From the NCBI GenBank assembly GCA_050258035.1, contig JBLMYA010000083.1:1-6913 (forward strand): a stretch of 6,913 nucleotides of DNA, given 5' to 3'. Made by a program: the position numbers and the translations under genes. How positions within the stretch are numbered: position 1 is the first letter of the stretch; each line of letters opens with the position of its first letter. The stretch comes from DATBLE01 sp050258035. GTDB taxonomy: Bacteria; Actinomycetota; Thermoleophilia; Gaiellales; Gaiellaceae. A model generated the notes under the pieces. It ran no database searches. It had not been told where the DNA came from and was given only the letters and a program-made list of their open reading frames with translations. Below are positions 1-5,857 of the stretch, piece by piece.

Positions 1-408
1 GACGCCGACGATCCAGTTCAGCTCGCGCGGGTACTTGTAGGCGCCGTACAGGAACACCCGCGCCATGTGGAAGAAGAGCAGGATGATGAAGACGCTCGCG
101 CCCCAGCGGTGCATGCCGCGCACGAGCCAGCCGAAGGTGACGTCGTTCGTGATGTGCTGGATCGACGGATAGGCCTCGTCGGGCGACGGCTTGTAGTACA
201 TCGCGAGGATCACGCCTGTGATCGCCTGCACGAGGAAGGCGGTGAGAGTCGCCGAGCCCAGCGTGTGCGCCCAGCCGCTGTCGCCGGGAACCTTCCGGAA
301 CAGGAAGTACTTGATCCCGCCCACGAGCCCCGACCGCTCCTCGAGCCAGTCGAGCGGGTAGAGCACGACGCCTTCGACCTGCCGGCGGCGGTCGGACTTC
401 GTCGCCAT
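1..408 (-). CDS. qcrB: Cytochrome b subunit of a bc-type quinol:cytochrome c oxidoreductase, N-terminal part (cut by window edge)
   Basis: The first 136 codons, in frame to base 1, encode the N-terminus of membrane cytochrome b, which carries the two b hemes and the quinol sites of complex III. After an amphipathic start (YPLDWLEER, residues 17-25), the first membrane helix covers about residues 47-70 (HTLGSATLTAFLVQAITGVI). The second contains HRWGASVFIILLFFH, whose His100 and His114 are 14 residues apart, the spacing of the axial heme ligands in helix B. REL-WIVGV (residues 128-136) then follows, as is typical of bacterial cytochrome b. The ATG is preceded by GAGGGAGG and lies 16 bases after the qcrA stop, so the two genes are co-transcribed. 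The fragment cannot show whether this is a full cytochrome b or a split b6-type subunit. Confidence 0.96.
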   Translation of the reverse strand, partial: MATKSDRRRQVEGVVLYPLDWLEERSGLVGGIKYFLFRKVPGDSGWAHTLGSATLTAFLVQAITGVILAMYYKPSPDEAYPSIQHITNDVTFGWLVRGMHRWGASVFIILLFFHMARVFLYGAYKYPRELNWIVGV

Positions 409-424
409 CAGGCGCCCTCCCTCG

Positions 425-1366
425 TCATGTGCGGATCTCCGGGATCGGCCAGAGCCAGAACTCCCAGCCGTCGACGTGCTGGCCGGGGTTGTGCAGGCTC
501 GACTTCTTGATCTGCGCGTCCTTGCCGGTGCCCTTCACCTTGGCGACGCTGTACGCACTGCCGAGCACGAGGCGACCCTGGACGATCGAGTAGGCGTACC
601 GGTCGAGCGCGCGCACGGGCGGGCCGGCGGTGCGGTTCCCCTCCGTGTCGTACTGGCCGCCGTGGCAGGGGCAGCCGAACCCGGCCGGCTGGACGGGCGT
701 CGTCTGCACGACGACGTTGCCCTGCTTGTCCTTGACCTGCTTCGTCTGGTTGTTCTCCACCGGCCCGTTCGGCTGCACCGGGCAGCCGAGATGGGCACAG
801 CGGTTCGAGAGGATCGTGAAGCTGGGGAGCTTGTCGAGGAAGCCGTTGTTGCGGATGTAGGCGGTCCGCCGTGAGACCTCGCCGGCCGCCGGATCCTCGA
901 CGAACGTCGTGATCAGGAACTTGCCGACCGGGAAGTCGGAGATCGGGCCGAGATCGACCTTGTGGAAGCTCTGGCCCTCGAAGGAGGAGGCGGTGAGCAG
1001 CCCGAGCGACGGGATCGTGACGACCGCCCCGATCACCGCGCCGAGCCCGAGTGTCGCCCCCTCGAGGAAGCGGTCGCGCGGGTAGCGCTCGCCCTCCTCG
1101 ATGGTCGCGGTCGTCGCAGCCGAGACCGAGGCGCCGACCGGCCTGGACGGCGGCGGGGGCGGCGCACCCTCGTCCGCACGGGAGGTGGTGATGTCCCGGA
1201 GCCAGACGCCGCCGAACGCGATCGCGATCACGGCGCCGATCCCGACCGCGATCCAGTTGTTGATGATCAGGCCGACGAGAAGGACGACGACGCCGATCGC
1301 GAAGACGACGGGCAGCAGCGAGGGCGCTGGAACGTGTGACTTGTCGTCGCCCTGCTGCGGGTCCAC
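425..1366 (-). CDS. qcrA: Rieske [2Fe-2S] iron-sulfur subunit of the bc complex
   Basis: This 313-residue protein passes electrons from quinol to cytochrome c through a Rieske cluster on the outer face of the membrane. The start is GTG with an excellent AAGGAGG seven bases upstream. Three hydrophobic segments are visible (about residues 16-36, 38-56 and 101-124). This N-terminal extension is characteristic of actinobacterial QcrA; most Rieske subunits have one anchor. The cluster loops are CAHLGC (190-195) and CPCHGG (232-237). C190, H192, C232 and H235 are the expected ligands, and C195 and C234 the expected disulfide. The residue after CPCHG is Gly237 instead of the usual Ser, while Tyr239 is kept. 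About 36 residues separate the loops, more than the ~13 of mitochondrial Rieske proteins, because of a polar Asn/Gln/Lys-rich insert. A C-terminal tail contains WEFWLWP. No qcrC lies immediately upstream; ubiD occupies that place. Confidence 0.96.
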   Translation of the reverse strand: MDPQQGDDKSHVPAPSLLPVVFAIGVVVLLVGLIINNWIAVGIGAVIAIAFGGVWLRDITTSRADEGAPPPPPSRPVGASVSAATTATIEEGERYPRDRFLEGATLGLGAVIGAVVTIPSLGLLTASSFEGQSFHKVDLGPISDFPVGKFLITTFVEDPAAGEVSRRTAYIRNNGFLDKLPSFTILSNRCAHLGCPVQPNGPVENNQTKQVKDKQGNVVVQTTPVQPAGFGCPCHGGQYDTEGNRTAGPPVRALDRYAYSIVQGRLVLGSAYSVAKVKGTGKDAQIKKSSLHNPGQHVDGWEFWLWPIPEIRT

Positions 1367-1397
1367 CTCGACGCCTCCTTGTCTGCTCCCGAGCGGG

Positions 1398-1427
1398 ATT
1401 CAAACGGCCGCCCGCCCACGGTGTCAA
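1398..1427 (-). promoter_or_regulatory. Predicted sigma70-type promoter for qcrA-qcrB
   Basis: Reading the minus strand, a perfect -35 box TTGACA (1427-1422) is followed after 18 bases by TTGAAT (1403-1398), which matches TATAAT at four of six positions. Transcription would begin near base 1391, giving a leader of about 24 bases that contains the AAGGAGG ribosome site and ends at the GTG of qcrA. The position in the only sizeable gap of the minus-strand cluster supports independent transcription of the bc genes. This is a motif call only. Confidence 0.55.
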
Positions 1428-1444
1428 CGACGTACCACTTGCCA

Positions 1445-1464
1445 CACGCCGACGCGCTGGCGTG
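1445..1464 (-). terminator. Weak hairpin just after ubiD
   Basis: CACGCC (1445-1450) and GGCGTG (1459-1464) form a six-base-pair stem with an eight-base loop, 16 bases after the ubiD stop and upstream of the qcrA promoter. There is no U-tract. It could attenuate transcription between ubiD and qcrA, but a stem this short is easily found by chance in GC-rich DNA. Confidence 0.2.
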
Positions 1465-1480
1465 CCGAACTATGACGGAT

Positions 1481-2941
1481 TCACCGGATCCAGGAGGCGG
1501 GATCGGGAAGGCCGTACTCGGCCCACCGCCGGGCTACGAGCTCCTGGACCTCGGCGGACATGCGGATCTCCTCGGGCCACGGCCGAGCCCCCTCCTCCGG
1601 GAGCTTGTGCGTGGCGTCGATCCCCATCTTCCCGCCGACGAACTGCTGCCCCGGCGCGTGGTCGAGGTGGTCGAGCGGCCCTTCCGAGATCAGCACGTCG
1701 CGCTTCGGATCGACGTTCGCGGTCACCCTGAAGAACACGTCCTCGTAGTCGTGGACGTCGACCCACTCGTCGACCACGACCACGCACTTGGTGAGGCTCA
1801 GCATCCCGAGCCCCCAGACCGCGTGCATGATCTTCTGCGCCTGGCCCGGGAATGTCTTCCTGATCGAGACGATCGCGCAGTTGTGGAACGCGCCGGCGAC
1901 CGGCAGGTCGTAGTCGACGATCTCGGGCACCGACATCCGCACGGCCGGGAGGAAGATCCGCTCTGTCGCCTTGCCGAGCCAGGCGTCCTCCGCCGGCGGC
2001 TTGCCGACGACGATCGACGGGTAGATCGCGTCCCGGCGCATCGTCATCGCCGTGACGTGGAAGACCGGGAACGGCTCGGGCGCGGTGTAGTAGCCGGTGT
2101 GTTCGCCGAACGGCCCCTCGGTCCCCTCGTCTTCCGCCTCGACGTACCCCTCGAGCACGATCTCCGCGCTCGCGGGGACCTCGAGGTCGACCGTCTTCGC
2201 CTTGACCAGCTCGACCGCCTCGCCGCGCAGGAAGCCGGCGAGCATCAGCTCGTCGATGTGCTTGGGCAGCGGCGCGGACGCGCTGTACGCGGTGATCGGA
2301 TCGAGCCCGAGCGCGACCGCGACTTCCAGGCGCCCGTCGGTCGCGAGGTAGTCCATCCGCCCGTCCTTGTGGACCTGCCAGTGCATGAACGTCTGCCGCC
2401 GGTCGATCTTCTGCATCCGGTACATGCCGACGTTGCGCGTTCCGCTGTCCGGATCCTGCGTGATCACCGCCGGCAGGGTGATGAACGGAGCGGCGTCGCC
2501 GGGCCAGCAGGTCTGGATCGGGAGCAGGTCCAGGTCGACCGCGTCGCCGGTGAGCACGACCTCCTGGCAGGGGCCGCTCCGCACCGACTTCGGGCGCGAG
2601 TCGGCGATCGACTTGAGCTTCCTCAGGCCGCTGAGCTTCTCGCGCAGCCCCTGGGGCGGCTGCATCTCGAGCACGTCGCCGAGCTTCTGGCCGACGTCGT
2701 CGAGCCGGTCGACGCCGAACGCCAGGCACATGCGCCGCTCGGTGCCGAACTGGTTGATCAGGAGCGGGTGCTCCGAGCCCCGAGGGCGCTCGAAGAGTAC
2801 TGCCGGCCCGCCCGACTTGACCGTCCGGTCGACGATCTCGGTGACCTCGAGGTGCGGGTCGACCTCGACCGACACGCGAACGAGCTCACCTTCGCGCTCG
2901 AGCAGCGCGATCCAGTCGCGGAGGTCCGACGCAAGGGCCAC
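1481..2941 (-). CDS. ubiD: UbiD-family prenylated-FMN-dependent decarboxylase, probably for menaquinone synthesis
   Basis: The 486-residue length matches the family (E. coli UbiD is about 497). UbiD enzymes decarboxylate aromatic or unsaturated acids using prenylated FMN supplied by UbiX. The opening DLRDWIALLEREGELVRV is the classic N-terminus and supports the GTG start. NVGMYR (170-175) supplies the metal/prFMN Asn170 and Arg175. His191 (WQVHKDG) and Glu231 (DELMLAG) fit the other metal ligands. EVPASAEIVLEGY (254-266) is a family signature, and EGPFGEHTGYY (275-285) provides the paired acids Glu275 and Glu280, spaced as in fungal Fdc1. All expected catalytic residues are present, so the enzyme should be active. 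Actinobacteria use UbiD homologues in the futalosine menaquinone pathway, and the neighbouring bc-complex genes favour a quinone role, but other substrates cannot be excluded. There is no clear Shine-Dalgarno; the start lies nine bases after the upstream regulator's stop, suggesting translational coupling. Confidence 0.93.
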   Translation of the reverse strand: MALASDLRDWIALLEREGELVRVSVEVDPHLEVTEIVDRTVKSGGPAVLFERPRGSEHPLLINQFGTERRMCLAFGVDRLDDVGQKLGDVLEMQPPQGLREKLSGLRKLKSIADSRPKSVRSGPCQEVVLTGDAVDLDLLPIQTCWPGDAAPFITLPAVITQDPDSGTRNVGMYRMQKIDRRQTFMHWQVHKDGRMDYLATDGRLEVAVALGLDPITAYSASAPLPKHIDELMLAGFLRGEAVELVKAKTVDLEVPASAEIVLEGYVEAEDEGTEGPFGEHTGYYTAPEPFPVFHVTAMTMRRDAIYPSIVVGKPPAEDAWLGKATERIFLPAVRMSVPEIVDYDLPVAGAFHNCAIVSIRKTFPGQAQKIMHAVWGLGMLSLTKCVVVVDEWVDVHDYEDVFFRVTANVDPKRDVLISEGPLDHLDHAPGQQFVGGKMGIDATHKLPEEGARPWPEEIRMSAEVQELVARRWAEYGLPDPASWIR

Positions 2942-2950
2942 GCCACGAGT

Positions 2951-5422
2951 CTACGGAGCGCCCGTCGGGGGCGCCGACGCGAGAGCGACCGCTTCCTGCA
3001 GGCCCAGCTTCGCTCCCTCCGCGAGCGCCTGGCGGAACGCCTCCGTTCCGAGGAGCCTTTCCGCCTCCGCGAACGCTGGGTCGTACAGCCGACCGCCGCT
3101 GGGATCGCGGGGCTCGGCCGTCTCGGCTCGGAGGCGCTCCGCGAGCCCCGCGAGCCTTGCACCACGCTCGGGGTTCCGCCCGGCGACATCCGTGATAACG
3201 AGCAGCTCCAGGGCGTCCCTCGCGACCCACTGAAGACCGGTTCCGACCGTCTCCCGGAACACCCAGAGCCCTAGCTTCCGGCTCTCGGCTGTCCTGCCCG
3301 CGCCGGCGAGGATGTACGCGAGCAGCAGAGTCCCACTGTGCATGTTTCCCGGGTCCTCGGTGGCACGCGCGGCGGCGACGCACTGCTCGCCGAGCTCGAT
3401 CGCGAGCGGGTACTCCGCCCGCCGGAAGGCCGAGTTGGCCAGGTTGTGCGCGGCGAAGTACTGGTACCGCCGGTCCCCGGCATCGTACGCCAGCAGCTGC
3501 GCCCGCTCGTACAGGGAACGTGCCCGCTGCAGGTCTCCGCTGACGTCGGCGATCACCCCGAGGTCGAGCGTCATCCGCGCAACACCCCCGGTGTCACCAC
3601 GCTCCGAGTAGAACCGGAGCGCCTCCTCGGTCAGCGGCCGAGCCGAAGCGGCATCGCCTTGAGTCATGCCGATGCAATACGTCAACGCGGCGAGAGCACG
3701 GGCGCGGAGCACACCATCGGCGCCCCCGGCCGCATCGAGAGCCTGCTCGATCCGACGCCTCCCCTCCTGGAGACGGCTGCGCACGTGCCAGAAGCGTTTG
3801 AGCAGCACGGCCAACTCGAGCTCCTCGCGGTGGTCGCCCCGCACCCGCGCGAGGTCGATCGACGCGCGCAGGTTGTCGAGCTCAGCCTCGAGGCGGCCCC
3901 ACCAGACGGCCTGGTCCGGCCCACGCTCGCCCACCTCGGCGGCCCGCGCGAGCTCGAGGTAGAAGCCACGGTAGCGGCGCTCGAGCTGCTCGGCGTCCTC
4001 GAGTTCCGCGTAGCGCTCGGCGGCGAGCTCGCGGATCGTCTCCAGCATCCAGAACCGTTCGGCGCTGTGTCGGAGGAGGCTCTTCTCGACCAGCGACTGC
4101 AGGGTGTCGAGGTCGGCCCCGGCGACCTGCTCGGCGGCCTCGAGGGTGCAGCCGCCGGCGAAGACGCCGAGGCGTGCGAACAGCATCTGCTCGTCGTCCG
4201 TCAGCAGGTCGTAGCTCCACTCGATTGTCGCTCGCAGCGTCTGCTGGCGCGGGTCGGCGTCGCGGCCGCCCGTGAAGAGGTCGAGCCGCTGCGAGAGCCG
4301 CTCCAGGATCTGCTCGGGCGCGAGTGCCTTCGTCCGCGCCGCGGCGAGCTCGACCGCGAGCGGCATGTCGTCCAGCCGACGGCAGAGCTCGGCGATCGCG
4401 TCGCTCGCCGTCAGGCCCGAGCGCAGGCAGAAGAGCTCGACCGCGTCCGAGTCGTCCAGCGGCAGCACCTCGTACTCGACCTCGCCGCGCACCCGCAGCC
4501 GCTCACGCGAGGTGACCAGCAGCCTCAGGTTTGGAGACGCCTCGACGAGCCCGGCGAGGTCAGGCGCCGCCTCCACCACCTGCTCCAGGTTGTCCAGCAA
4601 CAGGATCAGCTCCCGCTCGCCGACGTGGGCGGAGAGGTCGTCGCCGGCACCCAGGACCTGGGCGACGGTGGGCAGCACGAGCGACGGATCGCGCAGCGTG
4701 GCGAGCCCGACCCAGAACGCCCCTCCCTTGAAGTCGGGAACGAGCTCGGCCGCCGCTTCGATCGCCAGACGCGTCTTCCCCGACCCACCCGGACCGGTCA
4801 GCGTCACGAGGCGCGCGCCCTCGCGCACGAGGGAAACGACCGCGCCGACCTCCTGCTCCCGGCCGACGAAGGTCGAGGCCGGCCGCGGCAGGTTCGTGTT
4901 CGAGATCGTCTTCAGCGGCGGGAACGACCCGTCCCCGAGCTGGAAGATCCACACCGGCTCGTCGAAATCCTTCACCCGGTGCTCGCCCAGGTCGCGTACC
5001 TCGCCGTCGACGAGGTCGCGCGTCGCGCGCGAGAGCAGCACCTGGCCGCCGTGGCCGGCGCTCATGATCCGCGACGCAAGGTGCACGTCGATCCCGACGT
5101 ACTTCGGCGGATCGAGGATCGGCTCGCCCGTGTGCAGCGCCATCCGAACCCGGATCGGCCCGTCCCCGAGCGCAGCCTGCGCCTCCCGCGCCGCTTCGAC
5201 ACCGGCCGGCGCCTCCTGGAAGGCGATGAAGAACGCGTCCCCCTCGTAGTCGACCTCGTAGCCGCAGTGCCGCGCAAAGACATCGCGTAACACCCTCCGG
5301 TGCTCGCCCAGCGCTTCCCGATACGCCTCCGGGCCGAGCTCCTCGAGCAGCCGTGTCGACCCCTCGATGTCCGTGAACAGGAACGTGACTGTGCCCGCCG
5401 GTTGTTCCACGGCCGACATCAT
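2951..5422 (-). CDS. Large signalling regulator: class III cyclase-like domain, STAND/NB-ARC ATPase, TPR-like tail
   Basis: The protein is 823 residues from the ATG at 5422. A second ATG follows directly, and TVTFLFTDIEGST begins shortly after, as in homologues. The cyclase-homology domain (about 10-160) keeps both metal aspartates, Asp18 (FTDIEGST) and Asp62 (EGDAFF). The substrate-specifying Lys is Asp58, the partner acidic position is Lys107, and the transition-state Asn is His114 (YVGIDVHLASR), although Arg118 remains. Nucleotide cyclization is therefore doubtful, and the domain may be a sensor. The STAND ATPase follows: Walker A GPGGSGKT (210-217), Walker B LILLLD (272-277), TSRERL (304-309) and PLAVELAAAR (354-363), then a winged-helix-like region (about 397-440). 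The rest is helical and TPR-like, ending in a conserved-looking EAVALA segment. No separate DNA-binding domain is evident beyond the winged helix. It probably shares a transcript with ubiD. No good RBS is visible. Confidence 0.9.
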   Translation of the reverse strand: MMSAVEQPAGTVTFLFTDIEGSTRLLEELGPEAYREALGEHRRVLRDVFARHCGYEVDYEGDAFFIAFQEAPAGVEAAREAQAALGDGPIRVRMALHTGEPILDPPKYVGIDVHLASRIMSAGHGGQVLLSRATRDLVDGEVRDLGEHRVKDFDEPVWIFQLGDGSFPPLKTISNTNLPRPASTFVGREQEVGAVVSLVREGARLVTLTGPGGSGKTRLAIEAAAELVPDFKGGAFWVGLATLRDPSLVLPTVAQVLGAGDDLSAHVGERELILLLDNLEQVVEAAPDLAGLVEASPNLRLLVTSRERLRVRGEVEYEVLPLDDSDAVELFCLRSGLTASDAIAELCRRLDDMPLAVELAAARTKALAPEQILERLSQRLDLFTGGRDADPRQQTLRATIEWSYDLLTDDEQMLFARLGVFAGGCTLEAAEQVAGADLDTLQSLVEKSLLRHSAERFWMLETIRELAAERYAELEDAEQLERRYRGFYLELARAAEVGERGPDQAVWWGRLEAELDNLRASIDLARVRGDHREELELAVLLKRFWHVRSRLQEGRRRIEQALDAAGGADGVLRARALAALTYCIGMTQGDAASARPLTEEALRFYSERGDTGGVARMTLDLGVIADVSGDLQRARSLYERAQLLAYDAGDRRYQYFAAHNLANSAFRRAEYPLAIELGEQCVAAARATEDPGNMHSGTLLLAYILAGAGRTAESRKLGLWVFRETVGTGLQWVARDALELLVITDVAGRNPERGARLAGLAERLRAETAEPRDPSGGRLYDPAFAEAERLLGTEAFRQALAEGAKLGLQEAVALASAPPTGAP

Positions 5423-5445
5423 GCGACCGGAACGACCGCCGTACA

Positions 5446-5480
5446 ACGACGGGAGCCGCCCTGCGCGCGGCTCCCGTCGT
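5446..5480 (-). terminator. Strong hairpin between the small exported-protein gene and the regulator
   Basis: ACGACGGGAGCCGC (5446-5459) is a perfect inverted repeat of GCGGCTCCCGTCGT (5467-5480), giving a 14-base-pair stem with a seven-base loop. It starts 17 bases after the small gene's stop, which suits a terminator. There is no clear U-tract (CGTCGTTGT follows on the minus strand). Its other end is only 23 bases from the regulator's ATG, so the regulator's promoter would have to overlap it, or the gene depends on read-through. Confidence 0.6.
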
Positions 5481-5496
5481 GGCCGTTCGGTGTCGG

Positions 5497-5739
5497 CTAC
5501 GACAGCCGGATGCCCAGGATGACGCGGCTCCCGCTGCGGAGGTACTCGAGCGTCGTCGTGTTCGTCAGCGCCGGATGGAACTTCTTCGCCGCCGGACGCG
5601 CATTGTGGAACTTCTTGGCGGCCGGGACGACATCGTGGAACTTCTTCGCGCTGGGCCGGGTCGCGGCGCCGGCGTTGGCGGCCAGGACTCCGACGGCGAG
5701 GGCGACGACGAGGCTGGTGACGAGAGCGTTCCGCTTCAT
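5497..5739 (-). CDS. Small exported basic protein with three AKKFH decapeptide repeats, unknown function
   Basis: The 80-residue product starts at the ATG at 5739, chosen because AAGGAGG lies six bases upstream; an in-frame ATG 33 bases earlier lacks such a site. Residues 1-25 look like a Sec signal peptide: MKRN, then a hydrophobic core ALVTSLVVALAVGVLAA, then small residues NAGAA with likely cleavage after AGA (23-25). Residues 31-60 are three ten-residue repeats: AKKFHDVVPA, AKKFHNARPA and AKKFHPALTN. The tail TTTLEYLRSGSRVILGIRLS is not repetitive. The mature part has about eleven Lys/Arg against two acidic residues and has no Cys. I do not recognise a family. A secreted cationic peptide, a wall-associated protein or a metal-binding protein (one His per repeat) are possibilities only. 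The gene is followed by a hairpin and is transcribed divergently from the Crp-type regulator. Confidence 0.8.
   Translation of the reverse strand: MKRNALVTSLVVALAVGVLAANAGAATRPSAKKFHDVVPAAKKFHNARPAAKKFHPALTNTTTLEYLRSGSRVILGIRLS
5560..5649 (-). repeat. Three tandem 30-bp in-frame repeats
   Basis: The string tggaacttctt recurs at 5576-5586, 5606-5616 and 5636-5646 on the plus strand, exactly 30 bases apart. Each unit encodes one AKKFHxxxxx decapeptide, with AAG AAG TTC conserved in all three copies and the linker between them varying. Exact period and frame preservation point to duplication within a coding sequence. Confidence 0.9.
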
Positions 5740-5778
5740 GGTGTTCCTCCTTCGGGTGTCGACGGACTTCATGGCCCC

Positions 5779-5807
5779 AGGCTAGGACGCGGCCGCTCCG
5801 GTGTCGT
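5779..5807 (-). promoter_or_regulatory. Possible promoter for the small exported-protein gene
   Basis: On the minus strand ACGACA (5807-5802) and TAGCCT (5784-5779) are separated by 17 bases. They match TTGACA at four of six positions and TATAAT at three of six. The start would fall near 5772, leaving a leader of about 33 bases that carries the AAGGAGG site. The -35 box overlaps a TGTCG half-site, so the gene may be under the same control as the divergent crp-like gene. The matches are modest. Confidence 0.3.
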
Positions 5808-5822
5808 TCCGCCCGCCGACAC

Positions 5823-5857
5823 TCGTTCTGTCAGCGCGCCGACAGTACGCTCACGCG
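5823..5857 (+). promoter_or_regulatory. Possible leaderless promoter for the Crp/Fnr-type gene
   Basis: TACGCT (5846-5851) fits the TANNNT -10 pattern and ends six bases before the ATG at 5858, the spacing expected when transcription starts at the A of the start codon. No Shine-Dalgarno precedes that ATG, which fits a leaderless mRNA, common in actinobacteria. The -35 equivalent (about 5823-5828, TCGTTC) is poor. The TGTCA-N6-CGACA palindrome fills the spacer between the two elements. Confidence 0.35.
5829..5844 (+). promoter_or_regulatory. Putative Crp-type operator palindrome, TGTCA-N6-CGACA
   Basis: TGTCAGCGCGCCGACA is symmetric at 14 of 16 positions and has the 5-6-5 geometry of Crp-family sites (E. 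coli CRP: TGTGA-N6-TCACA). It ends 13 bases before the ATG of the Crp/Fnr-type gene, suggesting autoregulation. Further half-sites occur at 5802-5806 (TGTCG) and 5817-5821 (CGACA), and TGTCG also occurs at 5757-5761. The predicted recognition helix of the adjacent regulator differs from E. coli CRP, which fits a changed half-site. Confidence 0.5.

Noticed and set aside
1385..1412. tRNA T-loop-like sequence (GTTTGAATC on the minus strand)
   Set aside because: The invariant loop C is T, the flanking bases do not pair as a five-base stem, and no matching acceptor strand is found within tRNA length upstream.
1422..1432. TGTCA half-site in the qcrA promoter
   Set aside because: No matching second half at the 5-6-5 spacing; it is explained by the -35 box TTGACA.
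408..1445. Longer minus-strand frame overlapping qcrA
   Set aside because: Arg-rich shadow of qcrA in another frame; the Rieske motifs lie in the 425-1366 frame.
1379..3274. Long open frame on the plus strand opposite ubiD
   Set aside because: It is rich in Arg, Asp, Leu and Val with no recognisable motif and lies antisense to a clear UbiD gene; such frames are common opposite GC-rich genes.
3338..5290. Long open frame on the plus strand opposite the large regulator
   Set aside because: Low-complexity Arg/Leu/Glu/Val composition, no domain, and fully antisense to a protein with clear cyclase and Walker motifs.
5423..5446. Upstream TTG start for the regulator
   Set aside because: It lies inside the hairpin, has no RBS, and adds eight residues before the usual family start.
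5801..5857. Upstream GTG start for the Crp/Fnr-type gene
   Set aside because: It has no RBS, would place the operator inside the coding region, and adds 19 residues not resembling the family N-terminus.
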